Of a stretch of DNA of 18,104 bases, positions 14,623 through 18,104 are shown one piece after another (positions within the stretch are counted from its first letter, which is position 1; every line of letters begins with the position of its first letter). The position numbers and the translations under genes were made by a program. The notes below the pieces were generated by a model, which saw only the letters and a list, made by a program, of their open reading frames with translations, was not told the DNA's origin and made no database searches. The stretch is from the NCBI GenBank assembly GCA_002428935.1, contig DIYG01000051.1, forward strand, positions 3,172-21,275, given 5' to 3'. The DNA is from Halieaceae bacterium UBA6060 (lineage in GTDB: Bacteria; Pseudomonadota; Gammaproteobacteria; Pseudomonadales; Halieaceae).

Positions 14623-15750
14623 ATGGCTAAACGCGACTACTACGAGGTTCTCGGCGTCAGCAAAGGCGCTGACGAGAAAGAGATCAAAAAGGCCTATCGC
14701 CGGGTCGCGATGAAGCACCATCCGGATCGCAATCCTGACGATCCCAGTGCCGATGAGAAATTCAAGGAAGCTTCGGAAGCCTACGAAGTATTGTCCGACA
14801 GCGAAAAGCGCGCCGCCTACGATCAGTTCGGCCACGCTGGCCTCGAAGGGCAAATGGGTGGCGGCGGTTTCTCCGGTGGCAGTTTCTCGGACATTTTCGG
14901 CGACGTGTTTGGCGATATCTTCGGAGGTGGCGGTGGCCGCGGTCGAGGGGGTGCTCAGCGCGGTTCAGATCTCCGCTACACCCTTGATATCTCTCTTGAG
15001 GACGCCGTGCGCGGAACCACGGTTGAGATTCGTGTGCCCACGCTGGTGTCATGCTCTACCTGTGATGGCTCCGGCGCCCGTAAGGGCAGCAGTCCCACAA
15101 CCTGTGGCACCTGTGGTGGTGCCGGCCAGGTACGTATGCAGCAGGGATTCTTTCAGGTTCAACAGACCTGTCCGACCTGCCGGGGACGCGGCAGCACGAT
15201 CGCAGACCCCTGTACTACCTGTCGCGGACAGGGCCGCGTTGAGAAGACCAAAAAGCTTTCGGTCAAGGTTCCTCCGGGCGTAGACACGGGCGACCGTATT
15301 CGCCTTGCGGGCGAAGGCGAGGCCGGCACGGAAGGTGGGCCTGCGGGCGATTTGTTTGTTCAGATGTCCGTGAAACAGCACCCAATTTTCGAGCGCGATG
15401 GCAAGCATTTGTACTGTGAAGTACCGATAACCTTCGCCGATGCGGCCTTGGGTGGTGAGCTTGAAGTGCCCACCCTGGATGGTCGAGTAAAGCTAAAAAT
15501 CCCTGCGGAGACGCAAACAGGCAAGCTCTTCCGCTTGCGCGGCAAGGGTGTGCAACCCGTGCGCGGTGGCGCCGTCGGCGACCTGCTATGTCGTGCGGTT
15601 GTTGAAACCCCGGTCAACCTGAACAAGCGCCAGAAAGAATTGCTCAACGAGTTGCAGGAGAGCCTCGGCGAGGGGGGCAAAGGCCACAGTCCCCGGCAGA
15701 CAAGCTGGTTTGAGGGCGTGAAGAGCTTCTTCGACGATATGAAGTCATGA
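14623..15750 (+). CDS. dnaJ: Chaperone DnaJ (Hsp40)
   Basis: DnaJ delivers substrates to DnaK and stimulates its ATPase in the cytoplasm. The 375-residue product has all class A domains. The J domain starts MAKRDYYEVLGV and has HPD at residues 33-35. A Gly/Phe-rich stretch follows around GGGFSGGSFSDIFGDVFGDI. Four zinc-finger repeats are intact (CSTCDGSG, CGTCGGAG, CPTCRGRG, CTTCRGQG), and the C-terminal substrate domains include VPPGVDTGDRIRLAGEGEAG and KLFRLRGKGV. The ATG is certain from the N-terminus, but its ribosome site is odd because the AGGAGG is separated by a hairpin. The stop overlaps the dapB ATG (ATGA), so the two are translationally coupled. Confidence 0.98.
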   Translation: MAKRDYYEVLGVSKGADEKEIKKAYRRVAMKHHPDRNPDDPSADEKFKEASEAYEVLSDSEKRAAYDQFGHAGLEGQMGGGGFSGGSFSDIFGDVFGDIFGGGGGRGRGGAQRGSDLRYTLDISLEDAVRGTTVEIRVPTLVSCSTCDGSGARKGSSPTTCGTCGGAGQVRMQQGFFQVQQTCPTCRGRGSTIADPCTTCRGQGRVEKTKKLSVKVPPGVDTGDRIRLAGEGEAGTEGGPAGDLFVQMSVKQHPIFERDGKHLYCEVPITFADAALGGELEVPTLDGRVKLKIPAETQTGKLFRLRGKGVQPVRGGAVGDLLCRAVVETPVNLNKRQKELLNELQESLGEGGKGHSPRQTSWFEGVKSFFDDMKS

Positions 15751-16532
15751 CGGTTCGCGTTGCCATTGCCGGTGGCCTCGGGCGCATGGGTCAAACTTTG
15801 ATTGACCTCGTAAACGAGAGCGCCGAACTGACTTTAGTGGGCGTCACCCTTGCGCCCGGCGAAGCGGTGCCGGCGAAGGAAGACCCATCGCTTTACAGCC
15901 ACGAAATCCGCACCGCAATTGCCGATGCGGATGTACTTATCGACTTCACCACTCCGACCGCTGCGGAGTCTCATGGCGCGGCCTTGGGCGACGCCGGCGT
16001 CGCCTGGGTATTGGGCACCACGGGGCTCAATGCGGAGCAGCAGGCGTCTGTTGACGCCGTATCGAGCCGCATCGCCGTCTGCCAGGCAGCAAACTTTAGT
16101 ACGGGTGTAAATCTAATGCTGCGCCTGGTGGAACTCGCTGCCCGGGCCGTCGATGATGATACGGACCTCGAAGTCATCGAAGCTCATCACCGGCACAAGG
16201 TGGATGCTCCATCGGGTACGGCTTTAGCCATCGGCAAAGCCATGGCCGCGGGCCGCGGTGTAGCCCTGGATGATCACGCGGTGTTCAGTCGGGAAGGGAT
16301 AACCGGTGCGCGCCCTGATAGTGCCATCGGCTTTGCAACCATCCGCGGTGGAGATATCGTTGGGGAGCACACGGCGCTATACGCTAGCGACGGAGAACGC
16401 ATCGAAATTACCCACAAGGCGGGAACGCGCCTCGCCTTCGCCCGGGGCGCCTGTCGCGCCGCCACGTGGGTCGCGGCTAGGCCTGCAGGTCTCTACGACA
16501 TGCAGGATGTGCTGCAATTGAGGGATGTCTAG
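15747..16532 (+). CDS. dapB: 4-hydroxy-tetrahydrodipicolinate reductase DapB
   Basis: DapB reduces 4-hydroxy-tetrahydrodipicolinate with NAD(P)H in the lysine/diaminopimelate pathway, supplying lysine and the peptidoglycan precursor. The 261-residue product shows the nucleotide-binding VAIAGGLGRMGQTLI, then DFTTPTA, LGTTGL, ANFSTGVNLMLRLVE and the catalytic signature EAHHRHKVDAPSGTAL with its His/Lys pair. The C-terminal part has GFATIRGGDIVGEHTALY and ITHKAGTRLAFARGA. The dinucleotide motif reads GGLGRMG where many relatives have GAxGRMG, a mild variant. The ATG overlaps the dnaJ stop by 4 bases. In Pseudomonas carAB follow; here they do not. Confidence 0.97.
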   Translation: MTVRVAIAGGLGRMGQTLIDLVNESAELTLVGVTLAPGEAVPAKEDPSLYSHEIRTAIADADVLIDFTTPTAAESHGAALGDAGVAWVLGTTGLNAEQQASVDAVSSRIAVCQAANFSTGVNLMLRLVELAARAVDDDTDLEVIEAHHRHKVDAPSGTALAIGKAMAAGRGVALDDHAVFSREGITGARPDSAIGFATIRGGDIVGEHTALYASDGERIEITHKAGTRLAFARGACRAATWVAARPAGLYDMQDVLQLRDV

Positions 16533-16538
16533 GATCCT

Positions 16539-16554
16539 CGCCAAAAGCTTGGCG
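16539..16554 (+). other. Hairpin after dapB without a T-run
   Basis: CGCCAA-AAGC-TTGGCG begins 7 bases after the dapB stop. The sequence after it is not T-rich, so it is unlikely to be a strong terminator; a pause or protection structure is possible. Confidence 0.3.
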
Positions 16555-16597
16555 GATCGCATCCCCGTAACCGGATGACAGCCTAAGGATGGCCCCC

Positions 16598-17467
16598 ATG
16601 CTCGATAACGCCGCACCAGAGACCATTGTTCATATTGATGAGAGTAATGCAGCTCGCTATCTCATCGAGGAATCTATGCAGCGCCCGGTAGTCGTCGACT
16701 TCTGGGCCGACTGGTGCGGCCCTTGTAAGTCTTTGTCGCCTGTCCTCGAAAAGCTCGCCAACGAATATGCCGGTGCCTTTCTTCTGGCCATGGTGAATGC
16801 GGATGAGCAGCAAATGATCGCGCAGCAATTTGGGGTCCGCAGCCTGCCCACGGTTATGGTAATGAAGGACGGGCAACCGGTGGATGGATTTGCCGGAGCT
16901 CAGCCAGAAACCGCGATTCGTGAAATGCTGGAGAAGTTTCTTCCCTCTCCCTATGAGGCAGCGCTCGCCGAGGCCCAGACGCAGCTGGAGGCGGGAAATG
17001 CATCCGAAGCGGTCGCGCTGCTCCGTGGCGTATACGAGGAGAGTGGCAAACGGCAGGATATTGGCATGATGCTGTGCCACGCACTTATCGAAGCCAAACG
17101 TCTCGATGATGCTCAGGCGCTCCTCGACGCCGTGCCCATGGCGGATCAGGATGCCCTGTATGAACAAATGAAGGCCCAGTTGGATCTGGCCCGGGAAGCA
17201 TCGCGATCACCAGAGTTGGTGGCCCTTGAAGAAGCCCTGGCCAAGGATCCCGATGATCTCGATCTGCGCGAACAGATTGCCGTGCAGTACAGCACCTCGG
17301 GCCAGTACCGAGAAGCCCTCGAAAGCCTGATCTTCATCCTCGAACGAGATATCAATCACAAAGATGGGGCAGCCAAGAAGGCCCTGTTGGACACGATTGC
17401 GTCCCTGGGTAAAGGCGATCCGCTGGCCGTCGAATATCAACGCAAACTGTTTAGCTTGCTCTACTAA
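16598..17467 (+). CDS. cnoX: CnoX/YbbN-type thioredoxin-TPR chaperone with intact CGPC
   Basis: CnoX (YbbN) is a cytoplasmic holdase that protects proteins during bleach and heat stress and hands them to DnaK or GroEL. The 289-residue product has a thioredoxin domain (residues 1-115: VVVDFWADWCGPCKSLSP with Cys40 and Cys43, cis-Pro84 in SLPTV) and then helical TPR-like repeats with AxxxL and ALAxDPDDxxxR patterns. It ends in EYQRKLFSLLY, as in the family. E. coli CnoX has lost CxxC (SxxC); here both cysteines remain, so redox activity is plausible. The ATG at 16598 is preferred because AAGGA lies 8 bases upstream; the ATG at 16589 overlaps that site. Its place next to dnaK-dnaJ-dapB fits a proteostasis role. 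Confidence 0.92.
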   Translation: MLDNAAPETIVHIDESNAARYLIEESMQRPVVVDFWADWCGPCKSLSPVLEKLANEYAGAFLLAMVNADEQQMIAQQFGVRSLPTVMVMKDGQPVDGFAGAQPETAIREMLEKFLPSPYEAALAEAQTQLEAGNASEAVALLRGVYEESGKRQDIGMMLCHALIEAKRLDDAQALLDAVPMADQDALYEQMKAQLDLAREASRSPELVALEEALAKDPDDLDLREQIAVQYSTSGQYREALESLIFILERDINHKDGAAKKALLDTIASLGKGDPLAVEYQRKLFSLLY

Positions 17468-17559
17468 GACTCTCTCTGTGGCCGTCAGCGGGATACGGTT
17501 GCATAGAAGCTGGGTTCGGGTTATTTCTCAGTGACTGCGTGGCGGTCGGTGATGAGTCG

Positions 17560-18104
17560 ATGAGTGAGTGCAAGGCGACAGCGCTCGCCCTGTTTATGGG
17601 CATATTGCTCTACGGCTGCAGTGGCCAACCCTCGCAGACGGTTATCGATGCGGCCCTGCGCGGTGATTTGGAATCCGCGGCGCGCACCGCTATCGAAGAA
17701 GAGCTTGCTCGCCAGGGTGTGCCCACCGACATGGCCGGCGTTCCCGAACTTATCGATGCACTGACCAAGCTATTACAGGACGTCTGGGGCGAAGACGAAC
17801 CCGAGGTCGCTTCCCAGCGGCGCTACGTAAAATACAGCGGTGAGTTTCAGGCCCGGGCCGTAGTGGATTTCGAAGAGGGTTGGCTGCAGGTCGAGACCGT
17901 GGCCACGGAAGATCCAACCGCGGCGCTACGTCAGGCCATCATCAGCACCGTGCTCACTGACCGCGATATGACCGTGGAGGATATCTTCTCGGCAAGTGAA
18001 CCTCCTACGGGGGGTGAGCCATTTCTCTACAAGCAGGTTCTGGATGAGGATGGGGAGCCTATTCGTTGGGCCTGGCGGGCGGAGCGCTTCGCCAACTATC
18101 TGTT
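17560..18104 (+). CDS. mltC: MltC-like membrane-bound lytic murein transglycosylase, N-terminal part (runs off the window)
   Basis: This is the start of a lipoprotein resembling MltC, which cleaves peptidoglycan glycan strands at the outer membrane with formation of 1,6-anhydro ends. About 181 residues are visible and the frame is open at the edge. A signal with lipobox LYGC (Cys20; Tyr at -2 is unusual) comes first. A predicted helical spacer follows, then blocks that match the MltC N-terminal domain (DUF3393): RRYVKYSGEFQARAVVDFEE, LQVETVATEDP, ALRQAIISTVL, and EPFLYKQVLDEDGEPIRWAW followed by RAERFANYL. The catalytic SLT domain with the Glu lies beyond the window, so activity is not shown. 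GGTGA sits 6 bases before the ATG; an in-frame GTG at 17539 is an alternative. The gene follows cnoX by 92 bases, in which I see no clear terminator. Confidence 0.85.
   Translation, partial: MSECKATALALFMGILLYGCSGQPSQTVIDAALRGDLESAARTAIEEELARQGVPTDMAGVPELIDALTKLLQDVWGEDEPEVASQRRYVKYSGEFQARAVVDFEEGWLQVETVATEDPTAALRQAIISTVLTDRDMTVEDIFSASEPPTGGEPFLYKQVLDEDGEPIRWAWRAERFANYL

Noticed and set aside
14598..14630. Ten-codon upstream frame (MSGFTAVDYG) after AGGAGG, overlapping the dnaJ start
   Set aside because: Its ATG directly abuts AGGAGG with no spacing, so efficient initiation is unlikely. The hairpin-bridged use of AGGAGG for dnaJ explains the layout better, though coupling through this frame is not excluded.

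Overview
The window is a housekeeping stretch of a GC-rich gammaproteobacterial chromosome. The order smpB - ratA - rnfH - bamE - fur - recN - (hrcA) - grpE - dnaK - dnaJ - dapB resembles the arrangement known from Pseudomonas and its relatives. Together with an NSS-type sodium symporter and two sigma-32-type promoters, it points to a free-living, probably marine, gammaproteobacterium. Placement in the OM60/NOR5 (Halieaceae)-like group is my guess and is not proven by anything in the sequence. I see no insertion sequence, prophage, CRISPR array, tRNA or rRNA.

Left part (1-5014). The 3' end of an RND efflux pump gene converges on fpr (ferredoxin-NADP+ reductase, minus strand). A roughly 310-base intergenic region separates fpr from a divergent gene for a D-aminoacylase-like amidohydrolase. 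That gene is followed by an orphan periplasmic amino-acid-binding protein that ends in a textbook intrinsic terminator. These two may both serve amino-acid scavenging.

Middle part (5121-10407). smpB (minus) is divergent from an NSS sodium:amino-acid symporter, which is followed by ratA and rnfH (plus). rnfH converges on bamE (minus) with an 8-base self-complementary overlap that gives both genes their TAG stop codons. fur (plus) is divergent from bamE, and recN (minus) converges on fur.

Right part (10549-18104). This is a heat-shock block hrcA - grpE - dnaK - dnaJ, translationally coupled to dapB. A near-consensus sigma-32 promoter precedes grpE and a weaker one, overlapping a 20-base near-palindrome, precedes dnaK. 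Two tandem hairpins fill the dnaK-dnaJ gap. The only strong Shine-Dalgarno of dnaJ lies 25 bases from its ATG, with a small hairpin between them that would shorten the gap to about 10. No CIRCE operator is present although HrcA is encoded here. After dapB, where Pseudomonas has carAB, comes a CnoX/YbbN-type thioredoxin-TPR protein that keeps a CGPC active site. The window then runs off the end inside an MltC-like lytic transglycosylase lipoprotein.

Functionally the right and middle parts are about protein quality control and envelope upkeep: DnaK/DnaJ/GrpE folding, CnoX holdase, SmpB ribosome rescue, BamE outer-membrane assembly and a murein hydrolase. I found no convincing undescribed system. 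The most interesting signals are regulatory: the dnaJ leader, the grpE and dnaK promoter palindromes, and the rnfH/bamE overlap.
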